From Gilvirhabdus luticola (GTDB taxonomy: Bacteria; Bacteroidota; Bacteroidia; Flavobacteriales; Flavobacteriaceae), in NCBI RefSeq assembly GCF_032583975.1, contig NZ_JAWHTF010000008.1: a stretch of 64,000 bases of DNA; one strand, 5' to 3'. Made by a program: the position numbers and the translations under genes. Of this stretch, positions 34,771 to 42,636 are shown one piece after another. Position 1 is the stretch's first letter. Each line of letters starts with the position of its first letter. The notes below the pieces were generated by a model. It saw only the letters and a list, made by a program, of their open reading frames with translations, was not told the origin of the DNA and made no database searches.

Positions 34771-35440
34771 TTGAAACTCCGTTAAGATCTGTAGTAAGCA
34801 CATCGCTCATATAATCAAAATATGGTCGAATTAATTTGAATGCTTCATTTACATTTTTAAGAAAATCTTCTTCTAATACTTCTTTGTCTGTGTATTTTTT
34901 TACAAAGATGTATTGTTTTTTTCTAATTAAATCTATTGCTGGATGGTCTTTGTCAAAATCTCTTGGTGCAGATTTTAGCTCGTCTCCTACTAGTACACCC
35001 CAAACATCCTTAAATTTTTTATTGTTCATAATCTTTCGCATTTCCGTATCATCCATTTCAAACTCTTTTCTGATGCGGAGTAAATCTTCTTTGTTTGGTT
35101 CCCAAAAGCCTGTAGCAATAAAAGACTCATTATTTGGAGCTATGTGCAAATAGTAACCACCACGTAAATGTGGTTTCTTTCTATGGTATGCTCCTCCAAA
35201 ATGGGTTTTATAAGGTGATTTGTTCTTTGAAAAACGAACATCACGATAAATCCTGAACATTTTTAAGCTATCTACATCGTCATGTGTTTTGATGGCTTCA
35301 AACAAAGCATTATAGGCTTGCTTTGCTTTTGCTTCTATAGATTTAAACTCTTTTTTATGTTCGTTAAACCAATCTCTATTATTGTTCTTTTCAAGGGACT
35401 TAAAAAAAGTTAATGCTTCTTTTGGTACTGTTATATTCAT
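34763..35440 (-). CDS. DUF2461 domain protein
   Basis: I set the start at 35440 (MNITVPKEALTFFKSLEKN). The longer frame begins inside the terminator of the neighbouring gene and adds 25 non-conserved residues. The roughly 225-residue protein has the DUF2461/TIGR02453 pattern: NRDWFNEHKKEF, KMFRIYRDVRFSKNKSPYKT, GAYHRKKPHLRGGYYLHIAP, and RDFDKDHPAIDLIRKKQYI. The family is cytoplasmic with no assigned function. The 3' end overlaps the convergent 138-aa gene by eight bases. The start region lies downstream of the terminator of the next gene upstream on the same strand. Confidence 0.9.
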   Translation of the reverse strand: MNITVPKEALTFFKSLEKNNNRDWFNEHKKEFKSIEAKAKQAYNALFEAIKTHDDVDSLKMFRIYRDVRFSKNKSPYKTHFGGAYHRKKPHLRGGYYLHIAPNNESFIATGFWEPNKEDLLRIRKEFEMDDTEMRKIMNNKKFKDVWGVLVGDELKSAPRDFDKDHPAIDLIRKKQYIFVKKYTDKEVLEEDFLKNVNEAFKLIRPYFDYMSDVLTTDLNGVSII

Positions 35441-35471
35441 ATTATATAAATAATTTTGTTTGTTAAAATAC

Positions 35472-35499
35472 AAAAAGTCCCAATTAAATTGGAACTTTT
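35472..35499 (-). terminator. Terminator after the 185-aa exported gene
   Basis: Arms 35473-35485 and 35487-35499 pair over about 11 to 13 bp on the minus strand with one G-U, then TTTTTG. It directly follows the stop at 35523 and excludes the longest start for the DUF2461 gene. Confidence 0.78.
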
Positions 35500-35522
35500 C
35501 ATATAACGTTAACAATTATATA

Positions 35523-36080
35523 TTAATCTAAATCTGTTCTTCTATAAGTTTTTGTTTCAATTAAATCTAGATCCTTGTTGTAATATTCTACAACAAAATT
35601 TCCTTCAGTATCAAAATATCCAATGCCTTTATTCTCCTTTTCGTGCACAAGATAATGTTTGCCCGAGCTAGTATTCCATACTTTTGCCACCTTTATGAAT
35701 TTAGAATGATTATTATTAAACTGAATATCGAATCCTCTCTTATTAGGAGATAACATATAGCTTTCGTTATCTAATTTGTAATACGTTTCGATTGATGCTA
35801 TGTCATACTCAGAATCAGAATCATTATCAATCATTGTAGTTTTTTCAACCTTAACAGATGAATTGACTCGGTCTTGATTAACTTTATTTATATCATTACC
35901 ATCCAACTCAACATTTCCTGTTTCTTTGATAACTACCTTTATTTTTTTTTCAGTAGTTCCTTTATCTGTTTTAACCTTAACAGTTTTAATTTCAGTCTCT
36001 TCTTTTACTTCTTTTGGTTTTTCTTGCGCCATTGCAGTTCCAAAGACAACCATTACTAACATTATTAATATGAATTTCAT
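35523..36080 (-). CDS. Exported protein of unknown function
   Basis: I set the start at 36080 because MKFILIMLVMVVFGTAMA is a signal peptide; an upstream Met at 36146 would add 22 residues that are not signal-like. The mature protein of about 165 residues begins with a very Lys/Glu/Thr-rich stretch (QEKPKEVKEETEIKTVKVKT). The C-terminal part is a beta-rich repeat-like segment ending with FVVEYYNKDLDLIETKTYRR. It is probably periplasmic. I recognise no family. It is a single gene ended by the terminator at 35472-35499. Confidence 0.72.
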   Translation of the reverse strand: MKFILIMLVMVVFGTAMAQEKPKEVKEETEIKTVKVKTDKGTTEKKIKVVIKETGNVELDGNDINKVNQDRVNSSVKVEKTTMIDNDSDSEYDIASIETYYKLDNESYMLSPNKRGFDIQFNNNHSKFIKVAKVWNTSSGKHYLVHEKENKGIGYFDTEGNFVVEYYNKDLDLIETKTYRRTDLD

Positions 36081-36280
36081 TATTTTAAATTTACTAGTTA
36101 ATATTATACTATATTCTCTTATAGAACAAGCTACTACAAAGGTCAAATATAATGGTAGATAAAGAGTTACATGGTTTTCAATAAGATTTGCATAATCTAC
36201 ATGTACAAAGAAAAAATTATGGCTTTATCCAAAAAATTATTCATAAGATATTTCTATGCTATAAAACTAATTTAATCAAG

Positions 36281-37117
36281 TTATTCAAATTTAATATCGT
36301 TTAAAATTAATCCTGAAGCTGGAGCAATATAATCCATAACCTCTTTGCTTCCAGACTTCAAGGAATCTTCAATATAACTTAAAGAAATCTCACCTTTGCC
36401 TAGTTTAATAAGTGCTCCCATCATTAGTCTTATTTGGTTTCGCATAAAACCTTTACCCTTTATTCTTAATATATAAGTTTCCTTTGGGAAAAAGTTTGCA
36501 GTAAATAAATTGTTTTTTTCTAATTCGCATAACAATACCTCTCTTTTGTATATACCATTATCTGTTGCTTTGTAACAGTATGTTTTAAAATTGTGCTTTC
36601 CTTGAAAAAGTTTAGCGCCTTTTTTCATGGTTACAATATCGAGTTCATCTAAAATAGTGGTTAAGATTGGCGCACAGAACGGATGATTTTTTTGTCCATG
36701 TGAAAAAAGATAAATGTATTCTTTTGTTTTTGAATGTTGTATAATATTAAAGTTTTCATCAACTTCTTCTATAGATAAAGCCCTAATATCTTGTGGCAAG
36801 TTATAATTGAACAATTCCAGGAATGCTTTCTTGTCTTCAATAGGTTCATTTAGAAAAAGTTCAAATGCCGCTTCGTTGGCAGAAACCATGGCATCTGTTC
36901 GACCTGAAGCTAATGTTTTAAATCGCTTGCCTTCAAGGATATAATTGAAAGTTCTATCTATCATCAAATGAATCGTTTTTAATTTTGGTTGTTTTTGCCA
37001 CCCATGAAACCGATAGCCTAAATATTGAATTTTAAATAGATAATAATACTTCTTCAAAAGCGAAAGCTTTAAATTAACAATCGTCCTACAAGTAACCTTT
37101 TTTACCACATATGACAA
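36281..37117 (-). CDS. truA: TruA-family tRNA pseudouridine synthase
   Basis: The protein (up to 278 residues) has the TruA fold. YRFHGWQKQP is near the N-terminus. The catalytic motif SGRTDAMV (Asp in the RTDA sequence) is near residue 70, and KGKGFMRNQIRLMMGALIKL is near the C-terminus. It converts uridines in the tRNA anticodon stem-loop to pseudouridine. Divergence from E. coli TruA is appreciable (LFQGKHNFKTYCYK region), so I call family, not exact site. The first 20 residues upstream of LLKKYYYLFKIQYLG look unlike the family, so a TTG at 37057 may be the real start. Confidence 0.85.
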   Translation of the reverse strand: MSYVVKKVTCRTIVNLKLSLLKKYYYLFKIQYLGYRFHGWQKQPKLKTIHLMIDRTFNYILEGKRFKTLASGRTDAMVSANEAAFELFLNEPIEDKKAFLELFNYNLPQDIRALSIEEVDENFNIIQHSKTKEYIYLFSHGQKNHPFCAPILTTILDELDIVTMKKGAKLFQGKHNFKTYCYKATDNGIYKREVLLCELEKNNLFTANFFPKETYILRIKGKGFMRNQIRLMMGALIKLGKGEISLSYIEDSLKSGSKEVMDYIAPASGLILNDIKFE

Positions 37118-37164
37118 AATTTTTATACATTGTATTCATTATTTACTAACTAAAAACTAATATT

Positions 37165-37584
37165 ATGTCTGAAAATTCAACAAATAAACCACCAATTTGG
37201 TTTTGGATTGTAAGTGTTATAGCCCTTGTTTGGAACGGAATGGGTGTGAATGCATATTTGCAACAAGCTTATAATACGGAGAGCTTTCGTGAAATGTATC
37301 CACCTGAACAACTAGAAATTATAGCTAACCATCCTGCATGGTTAACAGCTGCTTTTGCAATTGCTGTATTTGGTGGTGCACTAGGAAGTATTACATTACT
37401 TTTAAGAAAAAAATGGGCTGTAACATTATTTTTAATATCATTAATAGCCGTTATAGTTCAAATGGGTTATGCTTTTATAAATGATCAAGTAACTAGTATG
37501 GTTATGGTACTCATGATAATTGTATTTGCAATATTTCTTGTATGGTTTTCAAGAAAATCTGCAGCTAAAGGATGGATTTCTTAA
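37165..37584 (+). CDS. Small integral membrane protein of unknown function
   Basis: A 139-residue protein with four hydrophobic segments (WFWIVSVIALVWNGMGV, TAAFAIAVFGGALGSITLLL, AVTLFLISLIAVIVQMGYAF, MVMVLMIIVFAIFLVWF) and a short loop QQAYNTESFREMYPPEQLE. It resembles a small family of Flavobacteriaceae membrane proteins of unknown function. It is divergent from truA (47 bp between starts) and ends at a bidirectional palindromic terminator. Confidence 0.82.
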   Translation: MSENSTNKPPIWFWIVSVIALVWNGMGVNAYLQQAYNTESFREMYPPEQLEIIANHPAWLTAAFAIAVFGGALGSITLLLRKKWAVTLFLISLIAVIVQMGYAFINDQVTSMVMVLMIIVFAIFLVWFSRKSAAKGWIS

Positions 37585-37612
37585 ACGAAGAATAATTTAA
37601 TAAAAGCCTTCA

Positions 37613-37643
37613 AGCATTAATTATATAATTAATGCTTTTTTTA
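37613..37643. terminator. Palindromic terminator between the membrane gene and the his operon
   Basis: AGCATTAATTAT (37613-37624) and ATAATTAATGCT (37625-37636) form a 12-bp perfect palindrome followed by a T run on the plus strand. It ends the 139-aa gene and lies just beyond the hisIE stop, so it can also serve the his operon. Confidence 0.85.
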
Positions 37644-38240
37644 TTAGTGTCTTGATTTTAAAACTTCGACAATATCTTTTAGGGAATAACCTTTTGCTTG
37701 TAATAGTATCAAATAATGGAAGAGTAAGTCCGCACTTTCATTGAGAAATAAATCTGAATTAGAGTCTTTGGCTTCTATAACCATTTCTACTGCTTCCTCA
37801 CCTACTTTTTGAGCAATTTTATTAATACCTTTTTCGAATAGCAAAGCCACATAAGATTTATCTGATTTAGAATTATCTTTTCTGTTTTTTATGACATCTT
37901 CAAGTTGAGATAGAAAACCAAAGGTTTGTTCATTACTCTCTGCCCAACATGTATCTGTTCCTTTATGGCATGTTGGACCATCCGGATTTACCAGAATTAA
38001 CAAGGTGTCGTTATCACAATCTACTTTAATATCAACAAGATTTAAACTATTTCCACTTTCTTCACCTTTGGTCCATAATCGATTTTTTGATCTGCTATAA
38101 AAAGTGACTTGTTTAGTATCTAGTGTTTTGTAATATGCCTCTTCATTCATGTAACCAAGCATCAACACCTTTCTTGTGTTTGCGTCTTGAATAATTGCAG
38201 GGACTAATCCATCGTTGTTTTTATTAAAATCTATAATCAT
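37644..38240 (-). CDS. hisIE: Bifunctional phosphoribosyl-AMP cyclohydrolase/phosphoribosyl-ATP pyrophosphatase
   Basis: The 198-residue fusion has the HisI domain at the N-terminus (FYSRSKNRLWTKGEESGN and DNDTLLILVNPDGPTCH, CW with the zinc Cys residues) and HisE at the C-terminus (FLSQLEDVIKNRKDNSKS, KVGEEAVEMVIEAKDSNSDL, NESADLLFHYLILLQ). It catalyses the pyrophosphate removal and ring opening steps of histidine synthesis. Its start codon shares one base with the hisF stop codon (TAATG type), so translation is coupled. It is the last gene of the his operon. Confidence 0.96.
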   Translation of the reverse strand: MIIDFNKNNDGLVPAIIQDANTRKVLMLGYMNEEAYYKTLDTKQVTFYSRSKNRLWTKGEESGNSLNLVDIKVDCDNDTLLILVNPDGPTCHKGTDTCWAESNEQTFGFLSQLEDVIKNRKDNSKSDKSYVALLFEKGINKIAQKVGEEAVEMVIEAKDSNSDLFLNESADLLFHYLILLQAKGYSLKDIVEVLKSRH

Positions 38241-38995
38241 TACAATCGTACTTCTATATTATTCTTTTTTAATTCTTCTTTTAAATCTTCAATTTCAATC
38301 TCACCAAAATGAAAAACACTTGCAGCCAATGCTGCATCAGCCTTTCCAATTTTAAAAGTATCAACAAAATGTTGCATGTTTCCTGCACCACCAGAAGCAA
38401 TTATAGGAATATTCAATTCTTTTGATAATCTAGACAGAGCATCATTTGCAAATCCGTTTTTTGTACCATCATTGTTCATTGAAGTAAACAATATTTCTCC
38501 TGCACCTCGCCGTTCTACTTCTTTTGCCCAATCAAACAAATCTATATCGGTTGGAATACTTCCACCTGCCAAATGAACTTTCCAGTTTTCATTTATTTTT
38601 TTGGCATCAATAGCTACAACAATACATTGATTGCCAAATTTGTTTGATAATTCATTTATTAATTCAGGTCGTTTTACTGCTGAAGAATTAATAGACACCT
38701 TATCTGCACCACATTTCAGCAAAGCATCGACATCTTCAATACTAGATATTCCTCCTCCAACAGTAAACGGAATATTAACTTGCTCTGCCACATGCAGGAC
38801 CATTTCGAGTGTTGTTTGACGCTCTTCAATTGTCGCAGAAATATCTAGAAAAACCAACTCGTCAGCCCCTTTAGCAGCATATTGCTTTGCCAATTCTACC
38901 GGATCACCAGCATCAATTAAATTAATGAAATTAACACCTTTTACAGTCCTTCCATTTTTAATGTCGAGACACGGAATAATTCTTTTAGTCAGCAT
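38240..38995 (-). CDS. hisF: Imidazole glycerol phosphate synthase cyclase subunit
   Basis: The 251-residue TIM barrel shows ACLDIKNGRTVKGVNF-type start (RIIPCLDIKNGRTVKGVNF) with the catalytic Asp11 and the second catalytic Asp in a VAIDAKKINENWKVH-type segment. GGGISSIEDV and ASGGAGNMQHFV are the phosphate-binding loops. It closes the imidazole ring using ammonia from HisH and releases AICAR. It is separated from hisA by one base, and its end overlaps the hisIE start. Confidence 0.97.
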   Translation of the reverse strand: MLTKRIIPCLDIKNGRTVKGVNFINLIDAGDPVELAKQYAAKGADELVFLDISATIEERQTTLEMVLHVAEQVNIPFTVGGGISSIEDVDALLKCGADKVSINSSAVKRPELINELSNKFGNQCIVVAIDAKKINENWKVHLAGGSIPTDIDLFDWAKEVERRGAGEILFTSMNNDGTKNGFANDALSRLSKELNIPIIASGGAGNMQHFVDTFKIGKADAALAASVFHFGEIEIEDLKEELKKNNIEVRL

Positions 38996-38996
38996 A

Positions 38997-39728
38997 TTAC
39001 ATTTGCGTTTCTAAATCTCTTAAACTAATTTTACCTTCATATAAAGCCTTACCAATTATAACGGCTTCACAGCCCAAATCTTCCAATTTATTAATATCTT
39101 GAACAGACGAAACTCCTCCAGAAGCAATTAATTTAATAGCTTGATCTTGACTTGTAGTACATTCTGAAATGATTTTTCTATACAATTCAAAGGATGGACC
39201 TTCAAGCATACCATCTTTAGAAATATCTGTACAAATAACATACTGAATACCCTTTTTTTGATATGTTTTAATAAAAGGAGTAACATCTAGATTGCTTTTC
39301 TCTAACCAACCACTAATGGCAATTTTTTCATCTTTACAGTCGGCACCTAGAATAATTTTGGTTCCTCCGTATTTAGAAATCCAACCTTCAAAGGTCTTTT
39401 CATCATTAACCGCAATACTGCCTCCGGTAACTTGCTTTGCTCCAGAATTAAAAGCAATATGTAAGTCTTCATTAGATTTTAGGCCGCCTCCAAAATCAAT
39501 TTTTAATGAGGTTTTAGAAGCTATTTGCTCAAGGACTTTGTAATTAATTATTTCCTTGGCTTTTGCACCATCTAAATCTACTAAATGCAAATATTCTATG
39601 CCAGCTGCCTCAAATTTTTTGGCTACTTCCAATGGATTTTCATTATAGATTTTTTTGGTTTCAAAAACACCTTTGGTTAGTCTCACACATTTACCATCTA
39701 TAATATCAATTGCAGGTATTATTCTCAT
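38997..39728 (-). CDS. hisA: ProFAR isomerase
   Basis: The 243-residue TIM barrel begins RIIPAIDIIDGKCVRLTKG with catalytic Asp8, and has FGGGLKSNED and the second catalytic Asp region in CTDISKDGMLEGPSFELY. IASGGVSSVQDI is the C-terminal phosphate loop. It isomerises the aminoimidazole carboxamide ribonucleotide intermediate. It lies two bases from hisH and one from hisF, so the three genes are translationally linked. Confidence 0.97.
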   Translation of the reverse strand: MRIIPAIDIIDGKCVRLTKGVFETKKIYNENPLEVAKKFEAAGIEYLHLVDLDGAKAKEIINYKVLEQIASKTSLKIDFGGGLKSNEDLHIAFNSGAKQVTGGSIAVNDEKTFEGWISKYGGTKIILGADCKDEKIAISGWLEKSNLDVTPFIKTYQKKGIQYVICTDISKDGMLEGPSFELYRKIISECTTSQDQAIKLIASGGVSSVQDINKLEDLGCEAVIIGKALYEGKISLRDLETQM

Positions 39729-39730
39729 AT

Positions 39731-40312
39731 TTATAATTCAATAAAATTCTTTAAAATTCTTTCTCCATCTAAACTACTTTTTTCAGGATGAAACTGAACA
39801 CCATAAAAATTATTGTTTTCTAGGGCTGATGCATACTCTAAACCATAGTTTGTTGTTGCAATAACTTGATTTGAAAGTTCTGCATAATAGCTGTGCACAA
39901 GATACATAAAGGCATTGTCTTTTATTCCTTTAAACAAATCTGATTTTAAATTGGATATTGCATTCCATCCCATTTGAGGCACTTTTACATTATTAGGAAA
40001 ACGTTTTACATGTGCATCAAAAATTCCTAATCCTTTAGTACTTCCTTCTTCAGTAGAATGGCATAACAACTGCATACCTAAACAAATACCCAAAACAGGT
40101 TGTTTTAATTTTGGAATAACCAAGTCTAATTTGCTTTGTTTTAACATTACCATAGCACTGCTTGCCTCTCCAACACCAGGGAAAATAACCTTATCTGCTG
40201 ATATGATTTCTTCTGGATTATTTGATAGAACTGCATTAACACCTAACCTATTAAAAGCAAATTGTATGCTTTTAATATTTCCTGCACCATAATCTATTAT
40301 TACTAACTTCAT
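39731..40312 (-). CDS. hisH: Imidazole glycerol phosphate synthase glutaminase subunit
   Basis: The 193-residue class I glutamine amidotransferase has the nucleophile elbow LGICLGMQLL (Cys), the oxyanion region FPGVGEASSAM, and the His-Glu pair in GVQFHPEKS. It supplies ammonia to HisF. It is preceded by a 74-bp gap (40313-40386) containing one of two related his intercistronic repeats, and is followed by hisA. Confidence 0.96.
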   Translation of the reverse strand: MKLVIIDYGAGNIKSIQFAFNRLGVNAVLSNNPEEIISADKVIFPGVGEASSAMVMLKQSKLDLVIPKLKQPVLGICLGMQLLCHSTEEGSTKGLGIFDAHVKRFPNNVKVPQMGWNAISNLKSDLFKGIKDNAFMYLVHSYYAELSNQVIATTNYGLEYASALENNNFYGVQFHPEKSSLDGERILKNFIEL

Positions 40313-40334
40313 TTAAATTTTTTATTAAAAATAG

Positions 40335-40380
40335 TTTCCGCATCACTTTTCTATTTCGCTCAATGTCCAGTTCGGAATAA
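40335..40380 (-). repeat. his intercistronic repeat copy 2
   Basis: The hisB-hisH gap carries a 13-base core identical to the hisD-hisC gap (ttcgctcaatgtc at 40355-40367) flanked by complementary TTCCG (40336-40340) and CGGAA (40373-40377). It could form a hairpin in the mRNA. Confidence 0.65.
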
Positions 40381-40386
40381 TAAATT

Positions 40387-41523
40387 TTATAACATTCCTT
40401 TTGTTGATGGTAGAATCATTTTCTCTATATCTCGTTTTACAGCCATTTTGATAGCTTTTGCAAAGGCTTTAAAAATAACCTCAATTTTATGATGCTCATT
40501 GGTGCCTTCGGCTTTAATATTTAAATTACATTTGGCACCATCTGTAAAAGATTTGAAAAAATGAAAGAACATTTCTGTAGGCATTTTTCCTATCATTTCA
40601 CGATTAAATTTAGCATCCCAAACTAACCAGTTTCTACCACCAAAATCGATAGCCACTTGCGCCAAGCAATCATCCATTGGTAAACAAAACCCATAACGCT
40701 CTATTCCTAATTTATTACCTAGAGTTTTTGAAAATACTTCACCCAATGCAATCGCGGTATCTTCAATAGTGTGGTGTTCATCAACTTCAAGATCTCCAGC
40801 TACTTTAATATTTAAATCTAATTGTCCGTGACGTGCTATTTGATCAAGCATGTGGTCAAAAAAAGCAATTCCAGTATCAATATTACTTTGCCCTGTACCA
40901 TCAAGGTTTAAATCAATTTTTATTTTGGTTTCGTTGGTGTTTCTTTCAATACTTCCTGTTCTGTCTTCTGTTTTAAGGAACTCATAAATCTGTTGCCAGT
41001 CGTTAGTTTCTAACGCAATGAAGCCATCTAATTCTTCTCGTTTAACAGTAATTTCATTCGTTCCTAAATTGGTATAGTCATTAATGTAAATCCCTTTTGA
41101 ACCTAGATTTTTTGCCAATTCAATATCAGTCAATCTATCACCAATTACTACGGAGTTTTTTAAATCATATTCATCTGAAAAGTATTGTGTCAATAAACCT
41201 GTGTTGGGTTTTCTGGTTGATGCATTATCTTTTGCAAATGTTCGGTCAATATATTGCTCTTTAAATTCAATGCCTTCAGCTTTAAACGTTTCTATAATGA
41301 AATTATGAACTGGCCAAAATGTGTCTTCTGGATAAACTTTTGTTCCTAAACCATCTTGATTAGTGACCATAACGATTTCAAAATCCAGTTCTTTTGCAAT
41401 TCTACTTAAATACTGAAATACCTTGGGATAAAACACCAACTTCTCAAAAGAATCTATTTGCTCATCTGCAGGCTCTTTAATGAGCGTTCCGTCTCTATCA
41501 ATAAACAATACTTTCTTACTCAT
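40387..41523 (-). CDS. hisB: Bifunctional histidinol-phosphatase/imidazoleglycerol-phosphate dehydratase
   Basis: The 378-residue fusion has an N-terminal HAD phosphatase (IDRDGTLI with nucleophile Asp9, VTNQDGLG, SVVIGDRLTDIELA) and C-terminal IGPD (IDTGIAFFDHMLDQIARHG, DEHHTIEDTAIALGE, DDCLAQVAIDFGGRN). In E. coli HisB a zinc loop with Cys and His residues precedes the RKP motif. Here residues 92-106 read IDRTFAKDNASTRKP and lack all four Cys/His ligands, so the phosphatase would be zinc-loop-free. Its start overlaps the hisC stop by four bases. A repeat-bearing gap separates it from hisH. Confidence 0.96.
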   Translation of the reverse strand: MSKKVLFIDRDGTLIKEPADEQIDSFEKLVFYPKVFQYLSRIAKELDFEIVMVTNQDGLGTKVYPEDTFWPVHNFIIETFKAEGIEFKEQYIDRTFAKDNASTRKPNTGLLTQYFSDEYDLKNSVVIGDRLTDIELAKNLGSKGIYINDYTNLGTNEITVKREELDGFIALETNDWQQIYEFLKTEDRTGSIERNTNETKIKIDLNLDGTGQSNIDTGIAFFDHMLDQIARHGQLDLNIKVAGDLEVDEHHTIEDTAIALGEVFSKTLGNKLGIERYGFCLPMDDCLAQVAIDFGGRNWLVWDAKFNREMIGKMPTEMFFHFFKSFTDGAKCNLNIKAEGTNEHHKIEVIFKAFAKAIKMAVKRDIEKMILPSTKGML

Positions 41524-42578
41524 GATATACTTTTTAGTGCATTTATCAATTTCTTATTTTCTTCACTTGTACCAACCGTAAAACGTAAACAATTTTCACA
41601 TAATGGTTGATTGGTTCTGTTTCTCGTTACAATTCCTTTTTCAATAAGTTGATTATAACGTACTTTAGCGTCGTCTACTTTTACTAAAACAAAATTGGCA
41701 TCTGTTGGATATATTTCTGAAATAAAATCAATGGTTTTCAATTCTTTTATCAATGTTTTTCTTTCAGCAAGAATATTTGAGACTTGCTCATTAACTAAAT
41801 CCTTATTCAACAACTGTTCTATAGCTCTTTGCTGTGTTAGCTCATTAACATTGTAAGGTGGTTTTATTTTGTTTAAAACAGAAATAATATCTTTTGAAGC
41901 ATAGCAAATTCCCAACCTAATTCCTGCCATTGCATAGGCTTTAGACAGCGTTTGTGTGACAATTAAATTAGCAAATTCTTCCAAACAGTTTAACCAACTT
42001 TCTTGTTCTGAAAAATCGATATAAGCTTCATCTATTACAACAATTCCGTTGAACTTTTTTAATAAACTCTCAACATCATTACTATTGAAACTATTTCCTG
42101 TTGGATTGTTTGGTGAACACAAAAAAAGGATTTTACTTTTATCATTTGAAGCCTTTAAAATCTGTTCAATATTTGGATGGAAGTCTTCAGATAATTCAAC
42201 CTTTATAGTTTCAACTGCATTCACTCTGGCTAAAACTTCATACATACCATACGTTGGAGGCAAAATGATAACATTATCTATACTAGGTTCACAAAAAGCT
42301 CTAAAAATAAGATCTAAAACTTCGTCACTTCCATTTCCTAAAAGAATATTTTCTACTGCAATTCCTTTGGCTTCTGAAAGTAATATTTTCAAATTGGTTT
42401 GTTGTGGATCAGGATAACGATTGATACCATTATCAAAAGGATTTTCATTTGCATCTAAAAACACCATTTCTGCATTAAAATCCTTAAATTCATCGCGCGC
42501 AGATGAATAAGGCTTAAGGCTTTTGACGTTTTGTCTTACTAGGTTTTTTATGTTGAATATTTGTTTCATAATTTTCAT
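41520..42578 (-). CDS. hisC: Histidinol-phosphate aminotransferase
   Basis: The 352-residue PLP enzyme has the class II aminotransferase landmarks: LDANENPFDNGINRYPDPQ, LGNGSDEVLDLIFRAF, CSPNNPTGNSF, IVVIDEAYIDF, and SKAYAMAGIRLG with the PLP-binding Lys. It transfers the amino group from glutamate to imidazole acetol phosphate. A Met at codon 4 (42569) is an alternative start. It is separated from hisD by 58 bp containing a repeat element, and its end overlaps hisB by four bases. Confidence 0.96.
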   Translation of the reverse strand: MKIMKQIFNIKNLVRQNVKSLKPYSSARDEFKDFNAEMVFLDANENPFDNGINRYPDPQQTNLKILLSEAKGIAVENILLGNGSDEVLDLIFRAFCEPSIDNVIILPPTYGMYEVLARVNAVETIKVELSEDFHPNIEQILKASNDKSKILFLCSPNNPTGNSFNSNDVESLLKKFNGIVVIDEAYIDFSEQESWLNCLEEFANLIVTQTLSKAYAMAGIRLGICYASKDIISVLNKIKPPYNVNELTQQRAIEQLLNKDLVNEQVSNILAERKTLIKELKTIDFISEIYPTDANFVLVKVDDAKVRYNQLIEKGIVTRNRTNQPLCENCLRFTVGTSEENKKLINALKSIS

Positions 42579-42585
42579 TCATTGT

Positions 42586-42632
42586 GGATTCCACGTCACA
42601 TTTCGACTTCGCTCAATGTCTTTGCGGAATGA
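42586..42632 (-). repeat. his intercistronic repeat copy 1
   Basis: Within the hisD-hisC gap, ATTCCAC (42588-42594) and GCGGAAT (42624-42630) pair on the minus strand with one G-U around the shared core ttcgctcaatgtc (42608-42620). It resembles short palindromic intergenic repeats that I recall from flavobacterial genomes, but no genome search was possible. Confidence 0.65.
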
Positions 42633-42636
42633 CAAA

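Noticed and set aside
42049..42417. 122-codon plus-strand frame inside hisC
   Set aside because: Antisense to a clear hisC enzyme, with no promoter or motif.
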